Part shown: one piece after another, positions 40,196-50,552 of the stretch
Layout of the letters: each line of letters opens with the position of its first letter
How positions within the stretch are numbered: the first letter of the stretch is position 1
Origin: Perkinsus olseni
Lineage: Eukaryota > Perkinsozoa > Perkinsida > Perkinsidae
Direction of reading: 5' to 3'
Length of the DNA stretch: 64,000 bases
Assembly (NCBI GenBank): GCA_013115135.1
Contig: JABANP010000236.1
Span: 1 to 64,000, forward strand
Made by a program: the position numbers and the translations under genes
The notes under the pieces: generated by a model
Database searches by the model: none
Told to the model about the DNA's origin: nothing
What the model saw: the letters and a program-made list of their open reading frames with translations, nothing else

Positions 40196-41677
40196 CTAGG
40201 CTACCTGAGACCACGTTGCCTCAGCTATTGCCTGTTCGATTGCGACTTCGGGTCGAAGGAGCCCATACGACATCTCGTCCCCTGCCTTCGTCCTGACTCG
40301 ACCCTCGGTAGAGTTCAATAGTATCCTCTCAATTTCCTGCGGCCTGAAGTTCTTGAAACTTTTAATCAACACCACTATGCCTGCAGCAGCCGCTGCGGCG
40401 GCCGATGAGCCCCAGTTCTTCCTATACACCCAGTGATCTCCGTCATACTTTCGCGTCGGATACACGACATCCGTCGCAGGCACTCCGAAGCTTGCGAGTT
40501 TGGAGGCGTCAGCCGCGAGGACCATGGGTTCAGTTGTCACCGTCGCTGCAACACAGAGGACCCCAGGTAAACCGTTCGCTAGTGAGCACGGCAGCTCAAC
40601 TTCGTTCTGGCTATCAACACCATTGGAATTGGAGGTAGATGTCAGTACCACAATTCCCTTCGCCACAGCCTTCTCGAGTACACCCTTATAGAAGAGTGCC
40701 CTCTCCCGATCATACCGACCTCCACACGCGAATACTATAACTTCAGTATCCTCGAAGTTCAGAGCTGCATCCCAAGCCTGCATAATCGCAGCATACTTGG
40801 GAGTCGACCGTCGATGGGACATCCGTATTGGGAATATCTTCACCCTATCAGCGACGCCAGCCATTCCGACCCCGTTATTGATGGTCGCGCCGAGTATACC
40901 GGCCACCATCGTGCCGTGACCATGATGATCCTCCACCGACTTCCTCCACGCTCCAGAGGCATCATGTCCCTCCAGTACCTTCCCCTCGAATTCAGGATGC
41001 CCCGGTGTTATACCGCTGTCCAAGATAGCTACGACAACGTCTTTCCGAGGGAGACCTGACCATTTTACAGCCCTCCAAGTTTCCCTTATTCTCAGAGCTT
41101 CGAAGAACACGGCCTGATCTCTGAAGTACGGATCATTCGGGGGATATTTCAACGCATCCTGATACGTCTCGCGAGTCGAACCACGTGACGCGATTGAGGC
41201 CCCAGCCCCGGCACGCCCCGTTTTGAATGAAGCCAACTGCGAGCCATTCGTGCATGCCGCTACCTCGTAGCTCACATCAGACGCAATCAAGTGGACGAAG
41301 CGGCATATGTCCACGTGGGAGACCGGGCAATCCTCGCTCCCAGCGTGAACGACTTGCACGTCGATAGCTCCCAAATCTTCTACCACGGTCGCCTTCTTCG
41401 CTCCTCCGAAGCATTTCGATAATCGATCCCATTTGTCGTCCAAGAAGCCCTTCCCCCTCACGAGGTCACGACGCCGGTGGAAAGCCTCTTCTATGCCGAC
41501 GCGCTCGCCGTGAGAGTCTCGTATCATAACCACCGCTGTGTCGTGCTGTACTGAGAGTACAGCCAGTAGGAGTAGAATAATCAGCCCTCTCGGTAAACGT
41601 AGGAAGAAGGACTCGTGTGGCATTTCTAGAATGTCATCACATGGAAGCACAACTGAACCGGATGAGATGGAACACAA
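40196..41677 (-). CDS. Secreted subtilisin-like serine protease, copy B
   Basis: 493 codons from 41677, or about 475 from the conserved MPHES start at 41623. Asp in VVVAILDSGITPGHPEFEG, His in HGHGTMVAGILG, Ser in NWGSSAAAAAAAG; the Asn region is TSTSNSNG. N- and C-terminal thirds are almost identical to copy A, while the segment between His and Ser differs more (RSTPKYAAIMQAW versus RSTVNPVRVMRAW). That pattern fits either selection on substrate loops or gene conversion of the ends. Single exon, same strand as A and C. Confidence 0.93.
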   Translation of the reverse strand: MCSISSGSVVLPCDDILEMPHESFFLRLPRGLIILLLLAVLSVQHDTAVVMIRDSHGERVGIEEAFHRRRDLVRGKGFLDDKWDRLSKCFGGAKKATVVEDLGAIDVQVVHAGSEDCPVSHVDICRFVHLIASDVSYEVAACTNGSQLASFKTGRAGAGASIASRGSTRETYQDALKYPPNDPYFRDQAVFFEALRIRETWRAVKWSGLPRKDVVVAILDSGITPGHPEFEGKVLEGHDASGAWRKSVEDHHGHGTMVAGILGATINNGVGMAGVADRVKIFPIRMSHRRSTPKYAAIMQAWDAALNFEDTEVIVFACGGRYDRERALFYKGVLEKAVAKGIVVLTSTSNSNGVDSQNEVELPCSLANGLPGVLCVAATVTTEPMVLAADASKLASFGVPATDVVYPTRKYDGDHWVYRKNWGSSAAAAAAAGIVVLIKSFKNFRPQEIERILLNSTEGRVRTKAGDEMSYGLLRPEVAIEQAIAEATWSQVA

Positions 41678-41845
41678 TTACTGCTTGCCCCGGCTGATAC
41701 TGTACACACCACCGAGCTCGGTCGCTTAAGAACGCAAGTAATTCTGAACTTGCACGGGACAACTCACCATCACCAGATATCACATGGAAAATACAGCAGC
41801 ATACAGAAGGCCATACATCACACTAAGCGCGATGACAACTAAAAA
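41678..41845. other. Short spacer between subtilase copies
   Basis: 168 bp. Resembles the spacer between A and B and leads into the 3' end of copy C. Confidence 0.5.
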
Positions 41846-42109
41846 CTAGGCTACCTGAGACCACGTTGCCTCAGCTATTGCCTGTTTGATTGCGACGTCG
41901 GGTCGAAGAACACCATACGACATCTCGTCCCCTGCCTTCGTCCTGACTCGGCCCTCGGTAGAGTTCAATAGTATCCTCTCAATCTCCTGCGGCCTGAAGT
42001 TCTTAAAACTTTTAATCAGCACTGCTATTCCCGCGCCGGCTGCTGCAGCGACCGATGAGCCTTGGCCCTTCGCGTAGCGCCAAACATCCCCGTCGCGTAT
42101 TGGTGTCGG
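41846..42109 (-). pseudogene. Subtilase copy C, C-terminal fragment
   Basis: Encodes the Ser-box end of the protease (GQGSSVAAAAGAGIAVLIKS, then NSTEGRVRTKAGDEMSYGVL) to a stop at 41846-41848. It is separated from its N-terminal part by the hAT element inserted at 42110. The 8-bp duplication GTGTCGGG at 42102-42109 marks the break. Confidence 0.88.
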
Positions 42110-42127
42110 GCAGTGTGTTGTCTAAGC
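42110..42127 (+). repeat. hAT left terminal inverted repeat
   Basis: CAGTGTGTTGTCTAAGCC; matches the right end at 44967-44984 with two differences in 18 bases. Confidence 0.88.
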
Positions 42128-42203
42128 CCCAAGCCTAGGCGGAGGCGGAGGGTCACGGCAGCTTGGTTCGGGGCAGTGGGGACCATTCTTGAGGAAGGGC
42201 AGG

Positions 42204-42226
42204 GGCAGTCAGTGACTGCCAGTCAC
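42204..42226. repeat. Palindromic footprint inside the hAT element, word GCAGTCAC
   Basis: Centres 42212 (8-bp arms) and 42219 (7-bp arms), spacing 7. It implies that another element once inserted into and left this transposon, or its parent copy. Confidence 0.75.
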
Positions 42227-42382
42227 CCTGTGGCCTCGCCTCCGCCTATTGACTGCTGTATCAATTCATTCAATTTCAACACAACTGCTCTTGCGCTACG
42301 GATAAAGAGTTACGAATCGTAACCTGCGCATACACTGGAACCCAGTGACAGGATCAGCGATCCACTGATTGGCAGAAAATAA

Positions 42383-44730
42383 TTAATTATCGTGGCACTG
42401 ATCATCATCATCCTTGTTCCCTCGTGTCTTCTCGCGTCTATTTTTGAGAGCGAGCCACTCGTGGGCGACCTCAGCTAAGCCACCTCCGACACCACCAGTG
42501 GAAGCCTCATCGTTCTCCAGCAGAGCCAATAGGAGATCTCTGTTGGCACACAAGAGAATGTCAGCTTCAAGGTTCTCACCATCGAGGCGATTTCTGCTCG
42601 AACTTAACTCTCTGGTGAGTACAGAGAAGCATCTCTCCGCAGAGCAGCTGGTGGGCACTTTGACGACACCACGTATGACACGTGTTAGGAGATCTTCACT
42701 TCCAGTAGATTTAGCGATGTCGATCAGATCCCTCGATGATAGTGATCCTTGCCGGATCCTCAGGTCACGGCATGCAATGACATACTGCTGTAGATCTCCT
42801 CCCTCGGCAGATCCTAACTGGAGTCCTCGAGCACCAGTGATGGCCACGGGGTCCGCGAGGGTCGCTTCCTCCATCGCCGCTTGTCTCTCTTCGATGGGGA
42901 TGCGGACGCTCAACCTCTTGATGAGGCCAAGGACAAACGGCTTCACCTCCCTGCTCAGATTGTTGAGTGACATGGTCAGAACTCCTTCCAACGCGCTAAC
43001 AATGCGCATTCCACCAGATAGGCTCAGAGCTTCGGCTTGTAGTTGCACGACATGGTCACCAATTTTCTGCAGAATATCCCAGAGCTGGCATAACGGGCCG
43101 TCCCCATTTGAATCCCTCAGCAGGTGAAGATGCTCAGGTGACCTCGAGGCATTTTCGGAAGCATCGTAGTAGCTCAACAGAGCGGCGGAGTGCAATAGAA
43201 TCGGTCGTAAACATGATAGTCTACCGATCCATCTCACTCGGTAATATTTCACGAATCTCCTCAACCGAGTATCCTCCTCCTCACTCTAATCAAGTGCGCA
43301 CTGCAGAGCTCTGAGGCGCTCTAAACGAGGACTTGATCTATTGAATTCCCCGTATATGCAGATGAATAACGACTCCACCGACTTGCAGAACGGACTAGTC
43401 TCCCAGCAATCCTCCACGCTCAAAGAGATGCGATGAGCCGCGCAGTGATGCCAAGTACTAGAGTCCTGGAAGTATCCCTTACCACGTAACAGCTCGTACG
43501 CTTTTTTCTCTGCTCCTCCTCCATCGGTAATCGCGGCAGTACAACGCGACGGATCTATCCCACTCTCCTCGTAGAACCTTTCGATCCTCTCGGCGATATC
43601 GGCACTCTTCCCAGGAGACTGTGTGAAACCCAAGACGCTTTGCCGAGCATCTCCGTCTTTTCCAGCATAGGCCACAACGAAGGCCAATCTTTTTTTGGTG
43701 CTGATGTCGGTGCTCAAATCGAAGCTCACGGCGTGCAGAGGGCTGTCCATCACTTGAGCCGCAAGGTGACGCCTAATAACTCTCCACGCGGCAAGGACGA
43801 ACTGCCAGGAGTAGCCATATGACTGCCATGCGCTCTTGGGAGGATTGGCACCATAAGCGGAGAACGCCTTCACCAGGTGGCTCGAATTACGTTGAGCACA
43901 ACCAACGACCAGACAGAGCAAGGCTGCATGGACCAGGACGACCACTCGTTCGACGATGGGTCTTGTCATGGCCTTGAGTGCATTACCTATCGTATTAGTA
44001 GCCTTGGCCGTGTGGTTGTTGCTCTGCACGTGCCTCAAGGCCGCATCGAGCTTCACCCTCACAGGGATATTACAAACAGAGCACTGCAGAGCAGGGCCAT
44101 CTGGAGTTGAAGAGACCGCAAGTGTTTCTAGCTCGTTGTGGAGAGTCTGCCACTTCTTGAGCTGAGCTCGGGCTTTGTCCACGGCATCATCAGCACAATG
44201 TTTGCGTTTGATGCCCCGCCTCTCACGAGCTCCATCATCTCCGACTCGATTTGAAGCAGACGAACTCTCGCCCGTATTATCTGAAACGTCGGGCTTTCAT
44301 GCATTGGGAGCTACCACGCCCGGGTGATATGACCTATGAAGAATGCTATCCCATCCTTGTCAACTGCTATGGTTTTCTGCGCCTCTGGTTGATCTTCTCT
44401 GCAACCACCGGACGACTCGTCATCCATCATTGACATTGACGAGGATGAAGGTTCATGTACCATTTTGCGCTGTTCGATGTCGAGTTTAGACTGTGAGCTT
44501 GTCGAAGTTCGACATCTCGCGCTCGGGTCCCTGGCCGACGAGTGCGGAACACCTGAAGGACAGTCATAACTCAGGGCCACTGTACTGGAAAATCCAAAGT
44601 TTGGTTCACTACCGTCAGTTCTCGCTTTCTTTTTCATCTTCTTGAACATATCTGCAATTCTATGATTCTGGCTCTGCAGTTTCTCGAGCTCTCGCCTTTT
44701 CTGTTTTGCGATTCGGGCCGAGGTGGGCAT
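42383..44730 (-). CDS. hAT transposase, two exons, one in-frame TAG
   Basis: Cuts and re-inserts the element. Exon 1 (44730-44334) starts MPTSARIAKQKRRELEKLQS with a basic segment (MFKKMKKKART). The 53-nt intron 44281-44333 (GT...AG) joins in phase to exon 2. Exon 2 has a BED-type zinc finger (CSVCNIPVRVKLDAALRHVQ...H), the first catalytic Asp region (AVSFDLSTDIST), a second Asp in AAITDGGGAEKKAYELL, and the C-terminal hAT dimerisation box PTSCSAERCFSVLTRELSSS with the AER Glu. A TAG at 43286-43288 interrupts the frame between LRALQCALD and SEEEDTRLRRFVKYYRVRW; both sides are in one frame. Either a single nonsense mutation or read-through. Length about 765 codons, usual for hAT. Confidence 0.88.
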
Positions 44731-44966
44731 TGGTGAGATATTCCGAAGGTATTACCAATTGAGAGCTACACGACATCGGGACTCGCGATTCGGAAGTGCT
44801 ACAAATTAAAGCCACAACGAACCATGAGCACCACCCAATCTTGCGCACTTGAAAAACCCTAATTTTTTCACGGGGCAGAGGTGCGCAGGCACAGGGCAGT
44901 GCAAGGAGGCACGGGGCAAAGGCATATACTGAGATGGGGGGCACGGGGCTGTTTGCCCTCAAAAAA

Positions 44967-44984
44967 GCCTTAGCCAACACACTG
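44967..44984 (-). repeat. hAT right terminal inverted repeat
   Basis: Reverse complement begins CAGTGTGTTGGCTAAGGC. Followed directly by the second copy of the 8-bp duplication GTGTCGGG (44985-44992). Confidence 0.88.
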
Positions 44985-46170
44985 GTGTCGGGTATGTGAC
45001 GTTGGTGCCAGGCATGCCGAAACTAGCAAGCTTGGCAGCATCACCCAAGGCAGTGAAGGGATCGCTTGTCACTGTCGTTGCAATGCAAAGGACTCCCGAT
45101 ACGCCGTTGGCTAGAGCGCATGGCAGCTCCACCTCCTCTGGGCCATCGACATTGTCAGAATTGGGAGCAGCCGTGAGAACTAGGATGCCCTTCTTGACGG
45201 CCTGCTCCAGTGCAAACTTGTAGATTACGGATCTGTCCTGGTCGAACCAACCTCCAGCAGAATAGAGTATAATGTCGGTATTCTCGAACGTCAGGGCGGC
45301 CTCCCATGCACGCACTACCCTCTCGAACGCGGCTTTCGTTCCCTTTTCTGACATCCTTATCGGTCGGATCAGCACCTTATCCGCGATGCCAGCGATTCCG
45401 ACCCCGTTGTTAATATTTGAGGCAATGATACCGGCCATCGCCGTACCGTGGCCAAAGTGATCCTCCACCGACTTCTTCCACGCTCCAGAAGCGTCGTGTC
45501 CCCTCAGTACCTTCCCCTCGAATTCAGGATGCCCCGGTGTTATACCGCTATCCAAGATAGCCACGACAACGTCTTTCCGAGGGAGACCCGACCGTCTCAC
45601 AGCTTTCCAAGTTTGCCTAATTCCCAATGCTCTGAAGTAATCTCTTTGCTCTGAGAATAGCGGGTCATTCGGAGGGTATTTTAGTACACTACAATACGCT
45701 CTCAAGCTAGCCTCAGCTCCGACCATCGAGGCATCTGCCCCCGCTGAGCTCATTCTGAAGGAACTAGGCTCCGACCCGTCCGTGCATGCAGCTACCGTGT
45801 AGTTCAAATCGGACTTGAGGGACTTCACGAAGTCGCAAATACCCTCATGAGATGACGGACACTTCAGACTGCCAGTGTGGACAATTTGTATGCCGGTTGT
45901 TGGCAACTTCTCTATCACAGCCGACTTCTCGTCGCATCGTAAGCACTTCGACAATCGAATTGATTCCCCGTCCGACGACCTCTTTCCCCCCATTACCTCC
46001 CGATGCTTGCGGAAAGCCTCTTCTATACCGACGCGCTCGCCGTGAGAATCTCGTATCATAACCACCGCTGTGTCGTGCTGTACTGAGAGTACAGCCAGCA
46101 GGAGTAGAATAATCAATACCTCCGCCGAACGCAGAAAGGAGGACTCGCGTGGCATTCTGAGGGCATTCAA
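44985..46170 (-). pseudogene. Subtilase copy C, N-terminal part broken by hAT insertion
   Basis: Carries the signal peptide (MPRESSFLRSAEVLIILLLL, likely start 46155), propeptide, catalytic Asp (VVVAILDSGITPGHPEFEG) and His (FGHGTAMAGIIA), and the Asn region TAAPNSDN. It runs to VTYPTP, where the hAT element begins; the frame then ends shortly inside the transposon (VCWLRLF). The Ser box lies beyond the element at 41846-42109. More diverged from A and B than these are from each other. Loss of the element with restoration of the site would reopen the frame. Confidence 0.9.
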
Positions 46171-46830
46171 AACACAAAAGCCCCGCTGAAATGGATAAGC
46201 AGAAATCCGACCGCGGGTTGCTCCAGCTTATACTAAGTGTATCGCCACCTTCGAATTACGATTTTTCCAGCGATCGAGAGTTTCGTCCCTCGGCCTCGCG
46301 ATGCTCAGGATGATCAAAATGTATTTATCGATCAGAACTGTTACCCAGGGCAACGAGATCCCCTGCTGAAGATGCCTCCTTCGAACTGTTGAGTAGAGAC
46401 GGAATGATTCATGTCTGAAATGGTAGATCATGCGCAAGTGACTTACAAGTGTGATAATGTTCCTTGGAGATTGTACTTCTCCCTTGGAAGTTAGGAATTA
46501 ACCATCGACGACTGCAAACTGTGCAGAATGTCCCTGTGGCCCGCGCAGTGCAGCACAACCGCTAATAGCCGTCGTGATCACTGGAGTTGATAGTGCGAGC
46601 ACGGGTTTTCGTGCGCCACGTGGGTAGAACATGTGCGGACCCCCTTTCGTTCATAGACAATAGCTCTTCTGCTGGCAAGGATGACGAGGATCCCGTACGG
46701 CGTACGCTCCTCGAACTCAACTCTTTTCAGACATCTATTTCATCGTCTTTACCAACGCATATTGCGCCCTGCACGGCAGGAACGCGAGACGAACAACTTG
46801 GCGCTCGCCCCAGATCAGGCAAAAATTTTC
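46171..46830. other. No clear gene
   Basis: Upstream of subtilase C. Contains a short region resembling the other subtilase promoters; a plus-strand open segment from 46587 is not supported by splice signals or composition. Nothing else seen. Confidence 0.35.
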
Positions 46831-46978
46831 GCGCACGCCCGAAATTCCTGCTTCATACGATTGACTTGGGTCGAATTGACACGCCCTTCGCGAGCCGCTC
46901 GTCAGTCTTGCCAGCGGGTTCCGAACAAGGATCGTTTGGATGCAAACTTTTGAGACGATCCGAGAATCTCGGGGCGAG

Positions 46979-47059
46979 ACTTTGTATAGCACCACTGTGC
47001 CAGAAATACCAGTGGTATTTCTGGCACAGTGGTGCTATACAAAGTGGTATTATACCACT
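46979..47059. repeat. Long-hairpin footprint (33-bp arms), word AATACCAC
   Basis: A perfect 33-bp inverted repeat centred on one base (47012) overlaps an 8-bp one (centre 47051). AATACCA precedes the first centre and ATACCAC follows the second; both centre bases are the predicted complements. Centres are 39 nt apart, the same as at 19541-19620, although the sequences are unrelated. Confidence 0.82.
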
Positions 47060-47733
47060 AGGTCAGCGGCAAGAACATCAATGAGGATCCTATCCCGAGG
47101 TAGGGATGTTCATTGCAGCGTGCCCCCCGGGCACAACTGTCATAAATGAAAAACGGCTTGGGAATGGCATTGATGAGCCTTGAAACTGATAGTGGCTTTT
47201 CGGTGAGTCATCATGCTAGACAGTTGAAGACGTGCTGAACAATGATAAACGACTTGGTCTGTGACTTCATGTGAGACCTAGGTCACCGTGGCGTGTCGGT
47301 CATGGTATGCGGTCAATGCCTCAGCCAGCCTGTCGAACATCGAGGAGGCATCAGTCCATGACTCGAAACGTATATGCATCTGAAAGGACAAAGGCATGGC
47401 TGCTCTCATGCTACTAACGTTCGACCGAGCTGAGTTAAGCTCACCTCGTCCCATTTCGCTAACCCAACAATTACAATTAATGAGTAATAAGAGGAGTGCC
47501 TTAACTACGACACACTTTAACTCCTGGCTGATTATCGGCCTGAGCGTATGGGTTGTAACTCGTGTGAGTGGAAGTGAAGCCCAGTGGGCTCAGCTCACAC
47601 ACACCACGCCGAACGATACTTTACGTATCAAGGCAGTGGAGCACCCAAGCGCGGTAATCCACGGGAGTGATAAAAGGGCAAGAAAAAAGAAAAAAAAATT
47701 GGTGGAGTAAATACCAATAAGCTGACCAGGTTG

Positions 47734-47755
47734 GTGTAGTTACTACACTGTAGTA
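47734..47755. repeat. Palindromic footprint, word GTGTAGTA
   Basis: Centres 47741 and 47748, 7-bp arms each. A perfect textbook case of the rule. Confidence 0.78.
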
Positions 47756-48276
47756 CTAGGTTTGCTGGCTAGCTACCGAGGTGCGACACAACTTTGTGTC
47801 GCAACACTTGTGATCAGGGACAGACTGTTTGCTTAAACTACGCTCACGGCGAACCGTGGCTTGCACTTCAAGACGCTGCGTGACAACATCTCATTCCACG
47901 ACGTATGAATGTTATTTTGCTGATAACCCACACGAGATGAACACTTCCTAACTCATCCCTCTTGAAACAAGAAGCATCGGTGCTAGTCTGATTAAGCCGG
48001 TTCTCGGCGTTGGGCTTGAACTCCTACACACGAGATTTTGCCCCTCGAGCGGACGCCCAATCAGGCAATGGCGCAATGGAAGTTACAGCACAGCACGAGG
48101 AGAACGGATACCTCAGCAACTCACTCCTTCAAGATGGTCATTGCTCGATCCCGAGTATATGCCAGGAGCTGCGGCTTCCTTCTCACACTCTACGAGTACC
48201 TGTGTGGATGCTACCAGCGACAATGAACTCGAAAACCGAGACTCGGAGCCCCGAAGGAGGTCGCTGATAACAGTGC

Positions 48277-48303
48277 TTAAACGGCGGCCGTTTAACGGCC
48301 GCC
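48277..48303. repeat. Palindromic footprint, word AAACGGCC
   Basis: Centres 48286 (9-bp arms) and 48293 (10-bp arms), spacing 7. The duplicated copy has the single word AGACGGCC at 51968-51975, so this copy is exactly 14 nt longer. Confidence 0.82.
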
Positions 48304-48740
48304 CTAGCACTAGGGGGCAGACAGCTGCGCGGTCCTCACCTCCTGTAAACCCTCTGAGTCAAGACTCCTGTGAGCTGCTCGCTTAGTGCACTCGAGCTTC
48401 GCCGGTTCCACGACTTCCGGCGAGCCTCGCTGATGGTGCTCGCGAACGTAAGACCCCTGTGAAGAACCAAGAGTTCTTGCTCGAGGTCTCACACAAGGCG
48501 ACATTGGAGAGAACGGTGACCACTTTCGGGACCAGGGCCTGCTCATCGAGAGGCCGCCCCAACTGCAGTAAGCCGAGTAAAATGGACAAGCATGCCTGGC
48601 CATGAGGTGAACGCGATAACCAGGCCTATCCGTCGGCTCTTGAATGGCTCCCGTCCTCCCTGGAAATATGAACTGCGAGTTGAACGAGACTGTCAAAACA
48701 AAAATCCCGCCTGTGGAGCCTTGCCGATCGACGGCTACTA

Positions 48741-48807
48741 ACCATAGTTAAACTATGGTCCAGACGTTATCAAACTATGATAGTTTGATAACGTCTGGTA
48801 ACCAGAC
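48741..48807. repeat. Three chained hairpins, word CATAGTTT
   Basis: One-base-centred palindromes at 48750 (9-bp arms), 48779 (19-bp arms) and 48800 (7-bp arms). The first two obey the 8-bp rule: CATAGTT before 48750, ATAGTTT after 48779, with both centre bases complementary as predicted. The third does not pair with either. Marks the end of the segmental duplication. Confidence 0.75.
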
Positions 48808-49022
48808 TTTTCATATAGTAGTTCGTTGATATGCATCCCCACTAAGAGATGAACACTACTCCTGATGAATGGTAAGAAAGCTTCTCGTCATATCACCGGT
48901 ATAGCGCAAAACTTTTGAGGCAAAAGTACTGCTTTTCAGTAATAGCGCATCAATGAATAAAAGACTTACCAGAGTGAGAAGTTGCCACACTGACAACTAA
49001 TAATACAGTATCATAACCTATT

Positions 49023-49044
49023 GTGAGACCGTCTCACTGAGACG
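49023..49044. repeat. Palindromic footprint, word GTGAGACG
   Basis: Centres 49030 and 49037, 7-bp arms each. Confidence 0.75.
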
Positions 49045-49144
49045 TCCCGAATAATAGCGCCGACTTGGTTGTTCAGTCAAAAGTGATAGCGAGCGTAAAC
49101 GTGCATACAAAGGTCCACTGAAAAGAGTGAACCCAGGGCGATTA

Positions 49145-49829
49145 TCAAGCAACCGAACCCGGGAGCGAATGCTTACCGCCGACTTTCACGAACCCGGTTT
49201 TCTTGTAAAGGCCGATGGCCTCCTTGTTATTGGGATTCACCACGAGATACATAGCGACGACCTGGGACTTTTTGGCTCCAATCTGAAATGCACGTAAATG
49301 CTGAAAAAAGGATCACACGTCTTTAGCTATGTGAATATAACTCAGACTCGACTCCGTTCGACTTTGTAAGGGCCTAGAAAGGGCCTCATTCATCCTGGCT
49401 TCACCGCACAAGAACAAGAATCCTTCTCCGACTCACGTAATGAAATGTTTTGTTTATAAGAGCTGTGGCAATGCCCATCCTTTGGTATTTTTCTTCAACT
49501 TCAACCTGACATCGATAGTTGTCAACAGCCAAGGCTTAATCTGATCCACACTGTGCGACCGATCCACATGCAGCAACCAGCCACTCTAACCAAAAATTTT
49601 GGTTCTCTGTATGCTCTCAGCAAAATACGTAGAGCATGATGATGAGTGAACCCGCTACTTTAGGCATCAGATACTTACCCAATCTATAACACCAATCTCG
49701 CCCGCCTGACTCGGATGGGGCCTGACAAGACGGAATTGGTGATTCCACTCGTGCGGTAGCATAGAATTGCGACATATGATCTCTGATCATCTTCTCCACC
49801 TCGTCGACTGGATCATCAGGTATGGTCAT
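49145..49829 (-). CDS. GNAT-family N-acetyltransferase
   Basis: Transfers an acetyl group from acetyl-CoA to an amine. Exon 1 (49829-49679) starts MTIPDDPVDEVEKMIRDHMS; donor GTAAGT. A middle exon (to about 49437) has the acetyl-CoA motif A region VEVEEKYQRMGIATALINKT, close to the family pattern V..eyrg.GiG..L. The last exon (about 49285-49145) reads AMYLVVNPNNKEAIGLYKKT/GFVKVG, the motif B signature N..A..lY.k.GF. It ends at TGA 49145-49147. Part of the middle exon (49500-49600) is unresolved. Substrate unknown. It lies between the two halves of a segmental duplication and is itself single-copy here. Confidence 0.72.
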
Positions 49830-50480
49830 CTTAACAACAGCGATCACGGTCTGACGACACAGTTGTTGATGTGATAGCAAAAAATGGAAGGTCTATGAAC
49901 AATAGCCAAGGAAACAAAAGGTAGGGAATTGCCGCCAATCTCAAGAGTCAACAGGGTGGCCCAGCGGGGAAGAATGCTATTCTTTCTTACCGGGAATTCC
50001 GGAAATTCCCGGGAAGAAAGAATGCTCAATATTCCCTGGAAGAATGGTTGAGATTCTTCCCGGGTATTTAGGTGCTTCATTCCAATGGTTCGACTTGAGA
50101 GAGCATCGAGCACAGGCGGATGCGCGCGCCGAAGGCGAGCGAAAAAACTGGGGGGCTTGTACATATACGTAGGACGCACATGGAGACAGAAGAGCAAAAT
50201 GGAGACAGCGACCAAAATCCCCGGGGACAGCGCCTTGGATTTTGGTCAGATGCCTTGGATTTTGGGAATTGCCCCTCTTCGTCGGGTTTCTGGTTCACGG
50301 GGGCCATGGTCAGTACTCCACTAACATTGGTTTTCTTTTTTCTGACGATGCGTCGTTGCATGACGACCAGCAACGCAACGTAGCGGGTAGTCGCAACGCA
50401 CTAAGGCCATAAGACAAGGGCGCGTTTTCCGGCGCCTTGGATTTTGGTCAGTGTCTTGGAATTCGTACTTTGCCCGATTT
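49830..50480. other. Intergenic with an imperfect long hairpin
   Basis: An inverted repeat with 10 + 9 paired bases around one mismatch lies at 49979-50023, symmetric about base 50001. GAATTCC before the centre and AATTCCC just after it resemble a minimal hAT footprint (word GAATTCCC), though one junction base does not fit. Direct repeats of CCTTGGATTTTGG / CTTGGAATT occur at 50230-50510. No gene seen. Confidence 0.45.
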
Positions 50481-50552
50481 TGGTCACGTGTCTTGGAATT
50501 TGTACTTTGCCCTGTGTTATCGGCTCAGGTTTGTTTGACACTGCCTTTCGCG

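Larger units (their letters stand above)
42110..44984 (-). mobile_element. hAT-superfamily DNA transposon, 2,875 bp
   Basis: Terminal inverted repeats CAGTGTGTTG(T/G)CTAAG(C/G)C at both ends and an exact 8-bp target duplication GTGTCGGG (42102-42109 and 44985-44992). The element interrupts subtilase copy C. It carries one spliced transposase gene on the minus strand with one in-frame TAG. Intact ends and duplication imply recent insertion. The element itself holds a palindromic footprint at 42204-42226. Confidence 0.93.
46830..48720. repeat. Segmental duplication, copy 1
   Basis: Aligns with about 50480-52405. Shared runs include GCGAGCCGCT.GTC, GATCTAGGTC/GACCTAGGTC-type exon edges, and CCTCTGAGTCAAGACTCCTG. 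Copies differ by point changes, small gaps and two 14-nt palindromic insertions (one in each copy). Alignment ends at the hairpin cluster 48741-48807. Confidence 0.75.
47287..48720 (-). pseudogene. Unknown gene, duplicated copy 1 (5' end lost)
   Basis: Exon-like segments shared with copy 2: MHIRFESWTDASSMFDRLAE (47287-47379, ATG after CAG, donor GTGACC), STQVLVECEKEAAAP (about 48150-48195), SYVREHHQRGSPEVVEPAKL (about 48345-48460) and DFCFDSLVQLAVHISRED (about 48650-48710). In the third exon two of three differences between the copies are silent in this frame, which supports it. The 5' start exon present in copy 2 is absent here, replaced by the hairpin cluster at 48741. No domain recognised. 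Confidence 0.4.

Noticed and set aside
43286..43288. TAG in the hAT transposase as a reassigned sense codon
   Set aside because: Other genes in the window end at TAG (for example subtilase B at 40196-40198), so a nonsense mutation is simpler.
46587..47084. Plus-strand open segment of 165 codons
   Set aside because: Composition is not protein-like, it runs through the 33-bp palindrome and the paralogous copy does not keep the frame.
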